A stretch of DNA of 64,000 nucleotides from Deinococcus psychrotolerans (GCF_003860465.1 NZ_CP034183.1:1502001-1566000), one strand, 5' to 3'; shown: positions 48,913 through 58,620, counted from the stretch's first letter. Program-made: numbers and translations. Notes: generated by a model from the letters alone, not told the origin.

Positions 48913-49896
48913 TCAGGCCAGTTTCAGCGCCCGCACTTTGAGGTGCTCGGCCCCCGGATAATCCTGACCCGCCCCGAAGCGGGCCGTAACACTCAGTCGC
49001 CTGCTGGCCAGCGCCGCTCCCGCGCTGAGCATTTTGTCAAAGGTGGCGGGAGCGAGTCCAGCGTGGTTGCACAGCGCCAGCACCTGCCCGCCCGGCGCGG
49101 TGACGCTGGCCGCCAGCGTCAGTAAGCGGGCATAATCGCGCTCGCTGCGCCAGACACCTGCCTTGCTGCGGGCAAAACTCGGCGGGTCGAGAATGACCAG
49201 ATCAAACTGTTCGCCGCGTTTGCCGAGCCGCCCCAGCCAGTCAAACACGTCGCCGTAAACGAAATCGGTGTCGGGGGCGGCGAGGCCGCTCAGGGCGTAA
49301 TTCTCCTGGCCCCAGCTCAGCACCTTGCGCGACAGGTCGAGGTTTTTGACGCGCTCGGCCCCCGCAAGCGCCGCACTCACCCCAAAGCCGCAGGTGTACG
49401 CGAAGGTGTTGAGCACCCGACTTCCCTGTGCTCGCTGGCGCACCCAGGCGCGGGCGGGGCGGGCGTCACTGAACAGGCCGATGCTGAGGTCGTGGCCGGG
49501 GCGAATCAGGTACGGCACGCCATTTTCCAGCGCCGTCAGTTCCGGCAGGTCTTGGCCCCAAATCGGCTGCGGCGGTGAGAGCCATTCCCGCTCCACATTG
49601 GCGGCGTGGCTGGCCTCACGCGGGCGGCGCTTGAGATAGAGGCTGCTGAGTCCAGTTTCAGCGCAGGCCGCTGCCAACTCCACTTCCTGCTCGGCGCTGA
49701 AGTCAGCGTACAAGCTCAGCACGCCCACACTTCCGGCCCGCTCCAAAGCGAACAAACCGCCGGTTTCGGTGGTGTGGACGGCACGGTAAAAGGTGGTGCC
49801 CTGCGCGGGTAAATCCTTACGCTGGACGCTGCACTGCTTGATGAGGCGTGCCAGTTGAGGCGGGAGAGTGGTCGATGAAGCGGCACGGACAGGCAT
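48913..49896 (-). CDS. RlmI/RlmK-type rRNA methyltransferase
   Basis: A 327-residue class I methyltransferase of the RlmI (23S rRNA m5C) family. The SAM motif is [20 protein letters not shown] and the catalytic-like motif IV is [13 protein letters not shown]. The usual N-terminal PUA domain appears short or degenerate. [17 protein letters not shown] segment is typical of the RlmI/RlmL-C group. The ATG at 49896 lies eight bases after TAAACT. RNA target inferred from family only. Confidence 0.75.
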   Translation of the reverse strand: MPVRAASSTTLPPQLARLIKQCSVQRKDLPAQGTTFYRAVHTTETGGLFALERAGSVGVLSLYADFSAEQEVELAAACAETGLSSLYLKRRPREASHAANVEREWLSPPQPIWGQDLPELTALENGVPYLIRPGHDLSIGLFSDARPARAWVRQRAQGSRVLNTFAYTCGFGVSAALAGAERVKNLDLSRKVLSWGQENYALSGLAAPDTDFVYGDVFDWLGRLGKRGEQFDLVILDPPSFARSKAGVWRSERDYARLLTLAASVTAPGGQVLALCNHAGLAPATFDKMLSAGAALASRRLSVTARFGAGQDYPGAEHLKVRALKLA

Positions 49897-49904
49897 TGCT
49901 CAGC

Positions 49905-49910
49905 AGTTTA
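49905..49910 (-). promoter_or_regulatory. -10 box (TAAACT) of the RlmI-like gene
   Basis: TAAACT on the minus strand eight bases before the ATG at 49896. Confidence 0.4.
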
Positions 49911-50046
49911 GAGGAGCGGGAGACACAAGATACAAACCGCCGCTTCCCCTTCTTTCCCGCCCTCAAAAGGCTAGACTCTGAGGCAGTTCAATGCTTCACT
50001 CCGCCACTTCCCAACACCCCCATCCAACTTTGAGAGGAAACCCCTT

Positions 50047-50469
<423 letters not shown>

Positions 50470-50471
50470 GC

Positions 50472-51134
50472 ATGAGTCTGCCTTCAGTCGATTCTGCCCA
50501 ACTCGCCGCGCTTGCCGAGCAAAACAAAAGCTGTCAGGCCTGTGAGCTGCGCCTAGGCTGCACCCAAGTCGTCGTCAGCGACGGCAACCCCGAGGCCCAG
50601 TTGGTCATCATTGGCGAGGGGCCGGGCGGCGACGAAGACCGAACCGGGCGGCCTTTCGTGGGGCGCGGCGGGCAACTGCTCGACAAGATTCTGAGCGCCG
50701 TGCAGCTCAGCCGGGACGAAGTGTACGTCACCAACATCGTCAAATGCCGCCCGCCGAGCAACCGCACGCCGCTGCCGCTGGAAAGCGAGACCTGCACTTC
50801 GCTGTGGCTGGAGCCGCAACTGGCCCTGTTGCGCCCCCGCGTGATCGTCTCGCTGGGCAACACCCCCACCCAGTACCTGCTGCAAACCCGTCAGGGCATC
50901 ACCAAGCTGCGCGGCGTTTGGCATGACTACAAGCAACGTGGGGGCCTGTATTCGGCTTACCTGATGCCGATGTTTCACCCCGCTTATCTGCTGCGCAACG
51001 ACACCCGCGCTGTCGGCGGCCCCAAGAGTTTGACCTGGCAAGACATCAAAGAAGTGCGGGCTGTGCTGGACGGTAAAACGCCGCAGGGATTGGGCGACTT
51101 GCGAGCAGAGTCAGGCCAAGAAACGCTGTTCTAA
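50472..51134 (+). CDS. Family 4 uracil-DNA glycosylase (Fe-S)
   Basis: A 220-residue type 4 UDG that removes uracil from DNA and carries a [4Fe-4S] cluster. The cluster cysteines are Cys21 and Cys24 in [10 protein letters not shown], then VKCRPP and [24 protein letters not shown] is motif A and [11 protein letters not shown] is the C-terminal catalytic loop. The family is known from thermophiles and Deinococcus. It follows a 140-aa protein gene directly, and together they form a short operon for base-excision repair (partner role unknown). Confidence 0.93.
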   Translation: MSLPSVDSAQLAALAEQNKSCQACELRLGCTQVVVSDGNPEAQLVIIGEGPGGDEDRTGRPFVGRGGQLLDKILSAVQLSRDEVYVTNIVKCRPPSNRTPLPLESETCTSLWLEPQLALLRPRVIVSLGNTPTQYLLQTRQGITKLRGVWHDYKQRGGLYSAYLMPMFHPAYLLRNDTRAVGGPKSLTWQDIKEVRAVLDGKTPQGLGDLRAESGQETLF

Positions 51135-51208
51135 CTGCCCAGCGCGGGAGAGACACCGAAAAATGAACCGAGTCTAAGAACGACTTTGAGCCTTTGTTTA
51201 CTTTTCTG

Positions 51209-51245
51209 TGACATATTGTCATTTGACAGAGTGTCAGTGTAAGGT
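51209..51245 (+). promoter_or_regulatory. Tandem TGACA-N3-TGTCA palindromes over a promoter
   Basis: Two 13-bp palindromes, TGACA-TAT-TGTCA (51209-51221) and TGACA-GAG-TGTCA (51224-51236), are two bases apart. They cover a promoter with TTGTCA (51216-51221) and TAAGGT (51240-51245), 18 bases apart. Confidence 0.6.
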
Positions 51246-51325
51246 AAGAGAGCAGGGACATTCGCCCTTTCGCGCCTTCTCCTCCAACTCCGTTCATCAA
51301 GCGCTTTTCCCCAACGAGGTTTTCT

Positions 51326-51613
51326 ATGAGTGCAGCCCACACCAACCCCGACGTATTAGGTGATTCTTCGTCTTGGATGTCGTTTATCTGGATCGGTTTT
51401 GTCACCAGCATGACGCTGATGCTGATCGGCATTTACTTTTTGCCGGTGGATTGGTGGATTCGCGGCTACCTCTACATGGGCACCCTCTTTCTGACGGCCA
51501 GCACCCTGACACTCTCCAAGAGTTTGCGTGACCGCCACGAATATGAGCGCCTCGTCAACCGCGTCAAGAATGCCCGCACCGAGCAAGTGCTGAGTCAGTT
51601 TGACCGGACTTGA
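51326..51613 (+). CDS. YiaA/YiaB-type two-helix membrane protein
   Basis: A 95-residue inner-membrane protein with two hydrophobic helices (about 23-42 and 50-70). SMTLMLIGIYFLPVDWWIRGYL followed by MGTLFLTASTLTLSKSLRDRHE corresponds to the yiaA/B two-helix domain (split here into two motifs). Function unknown. The start at 51326 is preceded by ACGAGG. Palindrome-covered promoter upstream and a terminator downstream mark a separately controlled single gene. Confidence 0.8.
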   Translation: MSAAHTNPDVLGDSSSWMSFIWIGFVTSMTLMLIGIYFLPVDWWIRGYLYMGTLFLTASTLTLSKSLRDRHEYERLVNRVKNARTEQVLSQFDRT

Positions 51614-51635
51614 CTCTTAGCTTTCGCCAATGGAT

Positions 51636-51668
51636 ACGGCAGCGCCCCTAGCGGTGGCTGCCGTTTTG
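51636..51668 (+). terminator. Rho-independent terminator of the YiaA-like gene
   Basis: ACGGCAGC / GCTGCCGT stem followed by TTTTG. Confidence 0.8.
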
Positions 51669-51702
51669 TTTGTTTGGTGGGGCTTGCTTGTTACCAGTTT
51701 AT

Positions 51703-51726
51703 TTGTTAAACTGATGTATATAACAA
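51703..51726 (+). promoter_or_regulatory. TTGTTA-N12-TAACAA inverted repeat before the LLM gene
   Basis: Arms TTGTTA (51703-51708) and TAACAA (51721-51726) are perfect. A TATATA lies between them near 51716-51721. GGAGG follows before the ATG at 51758. Confidence 0.4.
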
Positions 51727-51757
51727 GCCTAGATTTTAGGCTCCGGAGGTCACACCC

Positions 51758-52846
51758 ATGTCTGATTCCACTCCAATTCCCTTTGAACTCGGTCTCTATA
51801 GCTTCGGCGAGCGCACGCCCGACACCCAGACGGGCCTGACCGTCAGTCCGCAGCAGCGCCTCCGCGATTTGCTGGAAGAAATAGAGCTGGCCGATCAAGT
51901 GGGCTTGGACGTCTACGGCATCGGCGAGCATCACCGCACTGATTATCTGGTGTCCACTCCGGCGGTGGTGCTGGCGGCAGCAGCGGCCCGAACCAAGACG
52001 ATCCGGCTGACCAGCGCCGTGACCGTGCTGGGCACCGAAGACCCGGTGCGGGTGTTTCAGGCCTTTGCCACGCTGGATCTCATCTCGGGTGGCCGCGCCG
52101 AAATCATGGCCGGGCGCGGCAGCTTTTCCGAGTCCTTCCCCATTTTCATTGGCGGAATGCCGCGCGATTACGATGAGCTGTTTGCCGAGAAACTGGACTT
52201 GCTGCTCCAATTGCGTGACTCCGAGCGCATTTCCTGGTCGGGGAAATACCGCCCGGCGCTGGTGAATGTGGGCATTTATCCGCGCCCAGCGCAAGATGAA
52301 TTGCCGATCTGGTTGGCGGTGGGCGGCACCCCCGCTTCAGCGGTGCGGGCCGGGCAACTCGGCCTTCCGCTGGCCTTGGCGATCATCGGCGGAATGCCCG
52401 AGCAGTTTAAGGGCTTCACCGACCTCTACCGCGATTCGGCGGCGCAGGCCGGGCGCGACCCCGCCGCACTCAAGCTGGGCATCAACTCGCACGGCTACAT
52501 CGCCGCGACCTCGCAGGCCGCCCGTGACGAGTCGTTTCCGGCGCACGCCGCCGCCATGTACGCCATCGGCAAGGAGCGCGGCTGGAGCAAGATGACCCGC
52601 CAGCAATACGACGCTTCCAGCACCTTGCGCGGCGCGTACTTCGTGGGCGACCCCGAACAGGTGGCCGAGAAGATTTTGTATCAGCACGAGATCTTTGACC
52701 ACAACCGCTTTTTGCTTCAGATGAGTGTCGGCACGCTTCCCCACGCCCAGATCATGAAAGCGGTTGAGTTGTACGGCACGCAAGTTGCGCCGCTGGTCAG
52801 AAGTGAAGTCGCCAAGCGGCAAAAGCGGGAAGTGGTTTCGGTCTAA
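51758..52846 (+). CDS. LLM class flavin-dependent oxidoreductase
   Basis: A 362-residue luciferase-like monooxygenase fold protein using reduced flavin. Hallmarks: [13 protein letters not shown]-terminus, [54 protein letters not shown] and later [17 protein letters not shown]. This is the group 1 bacterial luciferase-like family, with unknown substrate. GGAGG lies a few bases upstream of the ATG. The gene is monocistronic with an inverted repeat before it and a hairpin behind. Confidence 0.88.
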   Translation: MSDSTPIPFELGLYSFGERTPDTQTGLTVSPQQRLRDLLEEIELADQVGLDVYGIGEHHRTDYLVSTPAVVLAAAAARTKTIRLTSAVTVLGTEDPVRVFQAFATLDLISGGRAEIMAGRGSFSESFPIFIGGMPRDYDELFAEKLDLLLQLRDSERISWSGKYRPALVNVGIYPRPAQDELPIWLAVGGTPASAVRAGQLGLPLALAIIGGMPEQFKGFTDLYRDSAAQAGRDPAALKLGINSHGYIAATSQAARDESFPAHAAAMYAIGKERGWSKMTRQQYDASSTLRGAYFVGDPEQVAEKILYQHEIFDHNRFLLQMSVGTLPHAQIMKAVELYGTQVAPLVRSEVAKRQKREVVSV

Positions 52847-52851
52847 GTTCT

Positions 52852-52925
52852 AAGTACGGCCAGATTACCGTTTTGGGATTCCGCCAAAAACGCTCCATCC
52901 CTCCACTCCCATCTGGCCGTACTTT
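52852..52925 (+). terminator. Long-armed hairpin after the LLM gene
   Basis: AAGTACGGCCAGAT (52852-52865) and ATCTGGCCGTACTT (52911-52924), perfect 14-bp arms around 45 bases, followed by TTTT. Read as a terminator, though the loop is long. Confidence 0.5.
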
Positions 52926-53010
52926 TCCACCTTCTCGCGTCTTGGGCAGAACGGTACCTATTGGGCCTGCCCGCTTTGCTCGGTTTATCTAAAGATAAAC
53001 GTTGTTCTAC

Positions 53011-54138
53011 TTAGCCCACGATCCGCCGGTACGTTTCGGGATCGGTCGCGCCTTCGGTAGAAATGATGAGCAGACTGCTGTCTTGGGTCAGGCTGAGAGC
53101 CGCCGCCGCAGCGGGATGACGCCCGCTCAGCAGTTCCAGAAAGCCGGCCAAGCCCGCCGCGCCACTTTCGCCCGACACGACGCCGCTGGCGGCAAGCAGG
53201 CGCATGGCGTCTTCGGCCCTTGCGTCCGGCACCGCCACCGACGCGCTGAGGCCACCTTGCAGCAGCGGCCACGCCAGCGGCGAAGTGTTGCCGCAGTTCA
53301 GCCCCGCCATGATGGAGCGGTGAGGGCCAGCCACTTCGGTCAGTTGGCCCGCCTCCAATGAGCGCAGCACGCAATCGGCCTGCGTCGGCTCCACGCCCAG
53401 AACGTGGGTGCTCTCGGCGGCGCGGTAATGCTGAATGACCGCCGCTGCCAGCGAACCGACGCCCATTTGCGCGGCCACAGCGCTCGGCTGACCGGCTCCC
53501 AGTGCGGCGAGCTGCTGATCTATTTCGCCAAAAATCGTGCCGTAGCCCGCGATGACCCAGGCCGGTACGCGCTGATAGCCTTCCCAGGCCGTATCGCTGA
53601 TGACCAGGTGGGTGTCGTCGGCCAGCTTGGCGGCGGCGCTGACCGCTTGATCGTAAGAACCGTCGACGACCTCTACATCCGCACCTTCGCTGCGAATGGC
53701 ATTTTGGCGGGCCGCTGCCATGTCGCTCGGCACCAAAATCTGCGCCCCCAGCTCCAGCCAGTGGGCCATGCGGGCCACTGCCCTGCCGTGATTGCCGTCG
53801 GTGGCGGCCACCAAAGTCACGGGCGGCAGTTGCCCGCGCAACTCACTCAGCGTTTCCCACGGCTGGAACGGGCCAAAGCGGGTTTCGAGTTCTTTGTAAG
53901 TGGCCCAAGCCGCACCCAAAATCTTGTAAGCAGGCAGTCCCAGGCGGCTGGATTCATCCTTGACCCAGACCTGCCGCACGCCCAGCACAGCGGCCACGTA
54001 CGGCGCACTCACCAGCGGCGTCGGCGCGTACAATGGCAATTTGCGGTGAAAGTCGCTCAGGCCGGTCTGAGTCGGGGTTTCAAAAGTTTGTGGCCGAGGA
54101 TTGACAAAAATGCGGGCGGCGGCATCAGGTTGCATCAT
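53011..54138 (-). CDS. Diaminopropionate ammonia-lyase-like PLP enzyme
   Basis: A 375-residue fold-type II PLP enzyme resembling diaminopropionate ammonia-lyase, which breaks 2,3-diaminopropionate to pyruvate and ammonia. The PLP Lys is about residue 72 in LPAYKILGAAW, and ATDGNHGRAVARMA is the cofactor phosphate region. MGVGSLAAAVI and AGLNCGNTSPLAWPLL fit the family. The gene is 90 bases downstream of the M20 peptidase on the same strand. Threonine/serine dehydratase-like activity is an alternative. Confidence 0.85.
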   Translation of the reverse strand: MMQPDAAARIFVNPRPQTFETPTQTGLSDFHRKLPLYAPTPLVSAPYVAAVLGVRQVWVKDESSRLGLPAYKILGAAWATYKELETRFGPFQPWETLSELRGQLPPVTLVAATDGNHGRAVARMAHWLELGAQILVPSDMAAARQNAIRSEGADVEVVDGSYDQAVSAAAKLADDTHLVISDTAWEGYQRVPAWVIAGYGTIFGEIDQQLAALGAGQPSAVAAQMGVGSLAAAVIQHYRAAESTHVLGVEPTQADCVLRSLEAGQLTEVAGPHRSIMAGLNCGNTSPLAWPLLQGGLSASVAVPDARAEDAMRLLAASGVVSGESGAAGLAGFLELLSGRHPAAAAALSLTQDSSLLIISTEGATDPETYRRIVG

Positions 54139-54228
54139 TGGATTCCTCTGGGGTGATTGGGCCGTTGTGCTTGGGCAGTCAAAATGGGCAGCGAAAACAC
54201 GGGGAGAAGGGAGTGAAGCGCACGCCCC

Positions 54229-55386
54229 CTATCCACAAAACGCCCGAACCACCCTGCTCAAGATGGCCCTGCACTGCTCTACCGACTCAAGGTCTACCCA
54301 TTCATCTGCCGAGTGCGCTCCGCCGCCGTGTGGCCCGAAAATAACGGTGGGAATGCCCGCACCGGCGATCAACGCCGAGTCCATCCAAAAACTCAGGCCG
54401 ATTTGCTCCGGTAGGTGCCCCAAGACCTGTGCGGCCTGCACTTCAAGTATTTGCACGATGGGCGCGTCACCCGGCACGCTAAAGGCTGAACGGGAAAGCA
54501 GGAGTTGATGCTCGGCCTTGAAGTCTGGGGAGTTTGAGAGTTCAGCTAAAATGCCCTCCCACTCGGCGCTCACGGCTTCCGCCGCCTCACCGGGCAGCGT
54601 GCGGCGCTCCAAGTTCAAGGTGCATTCTGCTGGATAACTGGAGAGTTCTTGACCGCCCGCAATGGTCGAGGCGTGGACAGAGGCGTGCCCCAAGAGTGGA
54701 TGAGCGGGGCGGCATTCCAGCTCAGTTTGCAAGGCTTCCAGTTTGCTCAGCACCCTGCCCATCTGGGCGACGGCGTCGCTGCCCAGATCGGGCCTTGAAC
54801 CGTGCGCGGCCACGCCAAAGGTTTTGATTTGATGCCAAGTGAAGCCCTTATGGGCCACGCACAGCTTCAAGCTGGTGGGTTCGGTGACAATGGCGGCGTC
54901 GGCACTCACCCGCCGCAGCACCGAGCTGGTGCCGATGCTGGCGTATTCCTCGTCGGCCACCGCCGTCAAAATCACGTCACCGCGCAAGTTGGCCGACTGG
55001 GCGTCCAGCAGCGCCAACATGCAGGCGGCAAGCCCACTTTTCATGTCGTAGCTGCCGCGCCCGTACATCCGCCCGTCTTGAATACGGGGTGTCAGCGCGT
55101 CCGGCATATTGGCCGTGCCGACGGTGTCCAAGTGGGCATTGAGCAGCAGCGTGTAGCCCCCGCCTTGCCCGCGCACCCGCGCCACCACACTTGGGCGGCC
55201 TGCTGCGGCTTGATCGAGCTCCACCTCTATCCCGCGCCGGGTCAGCCAATCTTCCACAAATTGGGCAATCGGCGCTTCACCCACGCCGCCAGCGATTAAG
55301 GATGGATTGGTGGAATCTATTTGGATCAGGGCGGCGAGCAGCTCGGTCAGCGTCGACTCAGTCAGATTCTCAAGCACAACTACCAT
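54229..55386 (-). CDS. M20-family metallopeptidase (ArgE/DapE-like)
   Basis: A 385-residue di-zinc peptidase/deacylase. Metal ligands are visible in LLNAHLDTVG (His-Asp), the bridging Asp in GRGSYDMKSG and the catalytic Glu in VADEEYAS. The dimerisation domain sits in the middle and HGGGAHSADEWVDL is the C-terminal metal His. Close relatives include acetylornithine deacetylase and succinyl-diaminopimelate desuccinylase. The start at 55386 has no strong ribosome site but follows a TACTGAT -10-like box. It precedes the PLP enzyme in a probable operon. Confidence 0.85.
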   Translation of the reverse strand: MVVVLENLTESTLTELLAALIQIDSTNPSLIAGGVGEAPIAQFVEDWLTRRGIEVELDQAAAGRPSVVARVRGQGGGYTLLLNAHLDTVGTANMPDALTPRIQDGRMYGRGSYDMKSGLAACMLALLDAQSANLRGDVILTAVADEEYASIGTSSVLRRVSADAAIVTEPTSLKLCVAHKGFTWHQIKTFGVAAHGSRPDLGSDAVAQMGRVLSKLEALQTELECRPAHPLLGHASVHASTIAGGQELSSYPAECTLNLERRTLPGEAAEAVSAEWEGILAELSNSPDFKAEHQLLLSRSAFSVPGDAPIVQILEVQAAQVLGHLPEQIGLSFWMDSALIAGAGIPTVIFGPHGGGAHSADEWVDLESVEQCRAILSRVVRAFCG

Positions 55387-55589
55387 CTTACAGATCAGTA
55401 CCCGCCGGACGCAGGTTTCTCCGCCCAAGCTGGGGCAAACCGCACAATTGTCTCCGGTGACCCGAGCGCTGGCCCTGCGTTTGGCTGCCGCTCACCGCGC
55501 TGAATACCCGTTTGCTGAAGACCCCAAGAGAAACGCCGCCAGCAGGACAAGACTGAGCCTGCTCTCCCCACAGCCCACGTCCACCTTGC

Positions 55590-55595
55590 TACCAT
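55590..55595 (+). promoter_or_regulatory. -10 box (TACCAT) of the DUF1844-dtd operon
   Basis: TACCAT ends six bases before the ATG at 55602. Confidence 0.45.
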
Positions 55596-55601
55596 TCACT
55601 C

Positions 55602-55859
55602 ATGGCAAATCCTGAATTCCTCGGCCTCGTTCACTCGCTTCAGGCCACTGCTGAGGCGGCGCTGGGCGACATCAACGCGGCCACGGCCAGCGCCAACCGC
55701 GACGGCCTGCTGGCGGCCGACCGTGCCCGCCAGACCGCTGACCGATCCTTGAAGCTCCTGAGCATGTTGGCCGAAAAAACGCGCGGCAACCTCGACTTCA
55801 CCGAAGCCGAGGTGCTGAGCAACGCCGTGACCTCGCTGCGCGAACGGCTGCACAACTAG
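55602..55859 (+). CDS. DUF1844-like protein (85 aa)
   Basis: A small helical cytoplasmic protein that fits DUF1844: residues about 50-80 read [21 protein letters not shown] then SLRERL, the family core. No enzymatic role is known for the family. Its stop is one base from the GTG of dtd, so the two are translated together. The N-terminal half has a Ser/Ala-rich coiled part. Confidence 0.75.
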   Translation: MANPEFLGLVHSLQATAEAALGDINAATASANRDGLLAADRARQTADRSLKLLSMLAEKTRGNLDFTEAEVLSNAVTSLRERLHN

Positions 55860-55860
55860 C

Positions 55861-56298
55861 GTGCGGGCAGTGGTTCAGCGGGTCACTGGGGCGAGCTGCG
55901 AAGTAGACGGCACGGTGACTGGCCAAATCGGAGCGGGCCTGCTGGTGCTGCTGGGCGTCGCTCCTCAAGACACCCCCGAGACGGCCCGTCAACTGGCCGC
56001 CAAATTGGTCAAGCTGCGGATTTTTAATGACGACAACGGCAAAATGAACCGCTCCTTGGCCGACGTAGGCGGCGGCGTGCTGAGCATTTCGCAGTTCACT
56101 TTGTTCGCTGATACTTCACGCGGCAACCGCCCCAGTTTTCTGGGAGCCGCGCCGCCGGAACAAGGCAAAGCCCTGTACGCCGAGTTCAATGTTGCCCTGC
56201 GCTCGCTGGGCATACAGGTGGATGAAGGTGTGTTTGGAGCGCACATGAACATTTCGCTGATCAACGACGGCCCAGTCACTTTGACGCTGGAAAGCTGA
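55861..56298 (+). CDS. dtd: D-aminoacyl-tRNA deacylase
   Basis: Dtd removes D-amino acids (and glycine) wrongly attached to tRNA. The 145-residue product has the full N-terminus [17 protein letters not shown] (from a GTG start), the catalytic [17 protein letters not shown] block, and the closing [11 protein letters not shown] with the Gly-cisPro-type motif region. Length and motifs are standard. Coupled to the DUF1844 gene. Confidence 0.95.
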   Translation: MRAVVQRVTGASCEVDGTVTGQIGAGLLVLLGVAPQDTPETARQLAAKLVKLRIFNDDNGKMNRSLADVGGGVLSISQFTLFADTSRGNRPSFLGAAPPEQGKALYAEFNVALRSLGIQVDEGVFGAHMNISLINDGPVTLTLES

Positions 56299-56375
56299 AG
56301 CGCAGCGCTTGATATCAGCCCAACGGCCTTAAGCTGGCTCTCACCTGATGAGGGGTGAAGCTCATCTCAGGCCGT

Positions 56376-56381
56376 TATGCT
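56376..56381 (+). promoter_or_regulatory. -10 box (TATGCT) of the LysM-M23 gene
   Basis: TATGCT ends six bases before the ATG at 56388. Confidence 0.5.
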
Positions 56382-56387
56382 CGGCTG

Positions 56388-57617
56388 ATGAAGGCCACCC
56401 TGTTCACCGTTTCTCTCGCACTGCTCCTGCTCGGCGCGGCGGGCGCATACACCGTCAAAAAGGGCGATACGCTCTACAGTTTGGCCCGCGACAACAACCT
56501 GAAAGTAGAAGACCTGCGCCGCCTCAACAACCTCACCTCCGACAATTTGGCGCTTGGCCAGCAGCTGCGCCTGAGCACTGCCGAGCGCTTGCCAGCCGCC
56601 CCGCCCGCAGCATCGCCCAAACCCGCTGCCACTCCACCTTCCGGCTTTACGCTCACGCCGCCGCCAGCTGACCCGGTCAAACCCACCGAGAAGCCGGTAG
56701 GCAAGCCAGCCGCCCCACCCACTGCGCCGCCCACACTCATCGTTTCCAAAGCGCTGCCTCCCACGCCGAGCAGCCCTCCCATCACCATCCGCAGCGGCAG
56801 CACCTTCAAAGTCGGCGACGTTGAGATCAAGCTGCCTAGCCAGCTGAGTATGGGCGACGCTTTTATCATCAAGTTGACCGGCGGGGACGCTGAAAAAGTC
56901 AAGGTCAGCTTTCCCAGCGAACTCAGTGAGGACGTGCGCCAGCCCAACGAAGTGCTGACCCCTTCCGGCGCGGCAGGGGTCTACGTGGTACCGGGGCGGG
57001 TGGTGCTGGGCAAAACCACCCCCGTGATCGTGGAAATTAAACTGGAGAGCGAAGTGGTGCGCGGCATCATTCCACTGACCAGCAAAGCACGCGGCCCGGT
57101 GGTCAAGTTGCAGCTCTCGCCGCAGGTCGCCAAAAAACTGACCGATCCGGGCAAAGCCGCTGAGGACGCCATGGTCAACAAGGCTTACCTGAATCGCGGC
57201 TTACCACTGTGGGTCAAACCCTTTGCCGCGCCGCTGCCCAATCCGGTGATTCCGGGGTCATTCGGCCAGAGCCGCACCTATACGCCCGGCAGCCCGGTCA
57301 CGTATCACTACGGCGCGGATTTTCCCGCCAAGCTCGGCAGCTCCATCAAGGCCATCAATGACGGCACGGTGGTCATCGCCGGAACGTATCCGGTGCGCGG
57401 CGGCTTGGTGATGATTGATCACGGCGGCGGAATCAGCAGTTTGTATTTCCACCAATCCAAAATCTTGGTGAAAGTCGGTCAAAGCGTCAAACGCGGCGAC
57501 GTCATCGGTAAAGTCGGCACCAGCGGCATCTCCGAGGGGCCGCATCTGCACCTCGAAGTCCGGGTGCGCGGCGAGGCCACCAATCCCGCCGACTGGATTG
57601 ACCGGCTGTGGCCTTGA
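56388..57617 (+). CDS. LysM-M23 cell-wall peptidase
   Basis: A 409-residue secreted protein. Signal peptide (about 1-20), LysM peptidoglycan-binding motif (about 21-65, YTVKKGDTLYSLARDNN), a Pro/Thr-rich linker, a beta-rich middle, and a C-terminal M23 (LytM-type) domain. M23 zinc residues: His in YHYGADF and the HLHLEVRV pair near the end. It is expected to cut or remodel peptidoglycan, or act as an amidase activator. The ATG at 56388 follows TATGCT by six bases; the earlier in-frame start is less likely. Confidence 0.9.
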   Translation: MKATLFTVSLALLLLGAAGAYTVKKGDTLYSLARDNNLKVEDLRRLNNLTSDNLALGQQLRLSTAERLPAAPPAASPKPAATPPSGFTLTPPPADPVKPTEKPVGKPAAPPTAPPTLIVSKALPPTPSSPPITIRSGSTFKVGDVEIKLPSQLSMGDAFIIKLTGGDAEKVKVSFPSELSEDVRQPNEVLTPSGAAGVYVVPGRVVLGKTTPVIVEIKLESEVVRGIIPLTSKARGPVVKLQLSPQVAKKLTDPGKAAEDAMVNKAYLNRGLPLWVKPFAAPLPNPVIPGSFGQSRTYTPGSPVTYHYGADFPAKLGSSIKAINDGTVVIAGTYPVRGGLVMIDHGGGISSLYFHQSKILVKVGQSVKRGDVIGKVGTSGISEGPHLHLEVRVRGEATNPADWIDRLWP

Positions 57618-57635
57618 ACGCCTGAGCGCGTCTGC

Positions 57636-58082
57636 TTACTCGCCCGTCACGCTGACCCTGCGGCAATTGAGTTGTCCGCTGAGCATCAGCGCGTCCGACT
57701 CGGCGCGGCTGGGCCAAGGCCCCAGAAGCTGAGCGCCGTGCGGCACGAACAGCGTGGAACTGCTGAGCTGGTAAGTGCCGCCGCGCTGAGCGGCCCGCAC
57801 CACGCAGGCGGCGTCCAATCCGCCGAGCGAGAGGGTGGAGGTGTTTTCTGAGCCGCCCGCGTCGCGCCACGCCAGAGCGCGGTCTTGAAGCGCTGGATTA
57901 AAGGCCGAGAGGGTGCGCTGCGCCTGCGCTTGCCCGAACATCGCCGCCGTAACGGCCACCAGCACCGGCAGGAGGGCCGCCAGCAGCCACAGCGTCAGCG
58001 GGCGCTGAGGATCGGGACGCAGCAGCAAAGCCAGCAGGGCAAAGCCCATCAAAATACTGGTGAGGAGATAAAACCAAGTCAC
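57636..58082 (-). CDS. Small membrane protein of unknown function (148 aa)
   Basis: No family recognised. Two N-terminal hydrophobic helices (about 2-20 and 27-47) are followed by a soluble part with two Cys residues and Ser/Thr-rich strands (STLSLGGLDAACVVR). The soluble part may lie outside the membrane. The GTG start at 58082 lies seven bases after TAGACT; longer upstream frames are unlikely. It is convergent with the LysM-M23 gene. Confidence 0.6.
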   Translation of the reverse strand: MTWFYLLTSILMGFALLALLLRPDPQRPLTLWLLAALLPVLVAVTAAMFGQAQAQRTLSAFNPALQDRALAWRDAGGSENTSTLSLGGLDAACVVRAAQRGGTYQLSSSTLFVPHGAQLLGPWPSRAESDALMLSGQLNCRRVSVTGE

Positions 58083-58089
58083 GCCTGTA

Positions 58090-58095
58090 AGTCTA
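58090..58095 (-). promoter_or_regulatory. -10 box (TAGACT) of the 148-aa membrane protein gene
   Basis: TAGACT on the minus strand seven bases before the GTG at 58082. Confidence 0.4.
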
Positions 58096-58223
58096 GCGCT
58101 CTGGCAGGGGACGGCGCAGTTCCGAGCAGAGCAGACGCAAAAACATCGGTACATGCTTCGGGTGCGGCTCAGACCAAATCAGGAGCGCAGCATAGCGCCA
58201 CCAAAACGGGTTGACTTCACAAC

Positions 58224-58255
58224 AAAAAAGCCCCCACCACTCCGGCAGGGGCTTT
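58224..58255 (-). terminator. Terminator of the alpha ribosomal operon
   Basis: AAAGCCCC / GGGGCTTT stem, T-run on the minus strand, 14 bases past rplQ. Nearly identical to the acnA terminator at 9811-9845. Confidence 0.85.
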
Positions 58256-58269
58256 CTCACTTGCTTGTT

Positions 58270-58620
58270 TTACACCAGTTCAATCAAAGCCAGCGGAGCC
58301 GAGTCGCCTCGGCGCACGCCCACTTTCAGGATGCGGGTGTAACCACCAGGACGCTCAGCGTACTTGGGGGCCACTTCGTCCATCAGTTTACGCAGCACGG
58401 CGTTGTCCTGAATGTCCTCGGCGCACAGGCGGCGGGCATGCAGGCCGCCCGCTTTGGCAGTGGTGATGATCTTTTCCACATAAGGCCGCAGCTCTTTGGC
58501 TTTGGCGACGGTGGTCTGAATGCGGCCTTCGCGCAGCAAGGCGGTGGCCTGAGCGCGGGCCAACGCGGTGCGAGCGCTCGAGTTGCGGTTGAGCTTGCGC
58601 CCTCTACGTCCGTGACGCAT
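58270..58620 (-). CDS. rplQ: Ribosomal protein L17
   Basis: A 116-residue L17, a 50S protein at the exit side of the large subunit. [18 protein letters not shown] start, RTLALLR-type helix (here [16 protein letters not shown]) and [17 protein letters not shown] are standard. It is last in the infA-rpmJ-rpsM-rpsK-rpsD-rpoA-rplQ operon, with AAGGAGAAT before its ATG and the operon terminator behind. Confidence 0.97.
   Translation of the reverse strand: MRHGRRGRKLNRNSSARTALARAQATALLREGRIQTTVAKAKELRPYVEKIITTAKAGGLHARRLCAEDIQDNAVLRKLMDEVAPKYAERPGGYTRILKVGVRRGDSAPLALIELV

Noticed and set aside
51217..51228. DdrO-type radiation-response motif (RDRM)
   Set aside because: TGTCA-TT-TGACA has two central bases rather than one and lacks the flanking TTA/TAA, so it was not called as RDRM, only noted as similar.
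52852..52925. Miniature transposon with 14-base terminal repeats
   Set aside because: There is no flanking target duplication and it directly follows a stop codon with a T-run, so a terminator is simpler.
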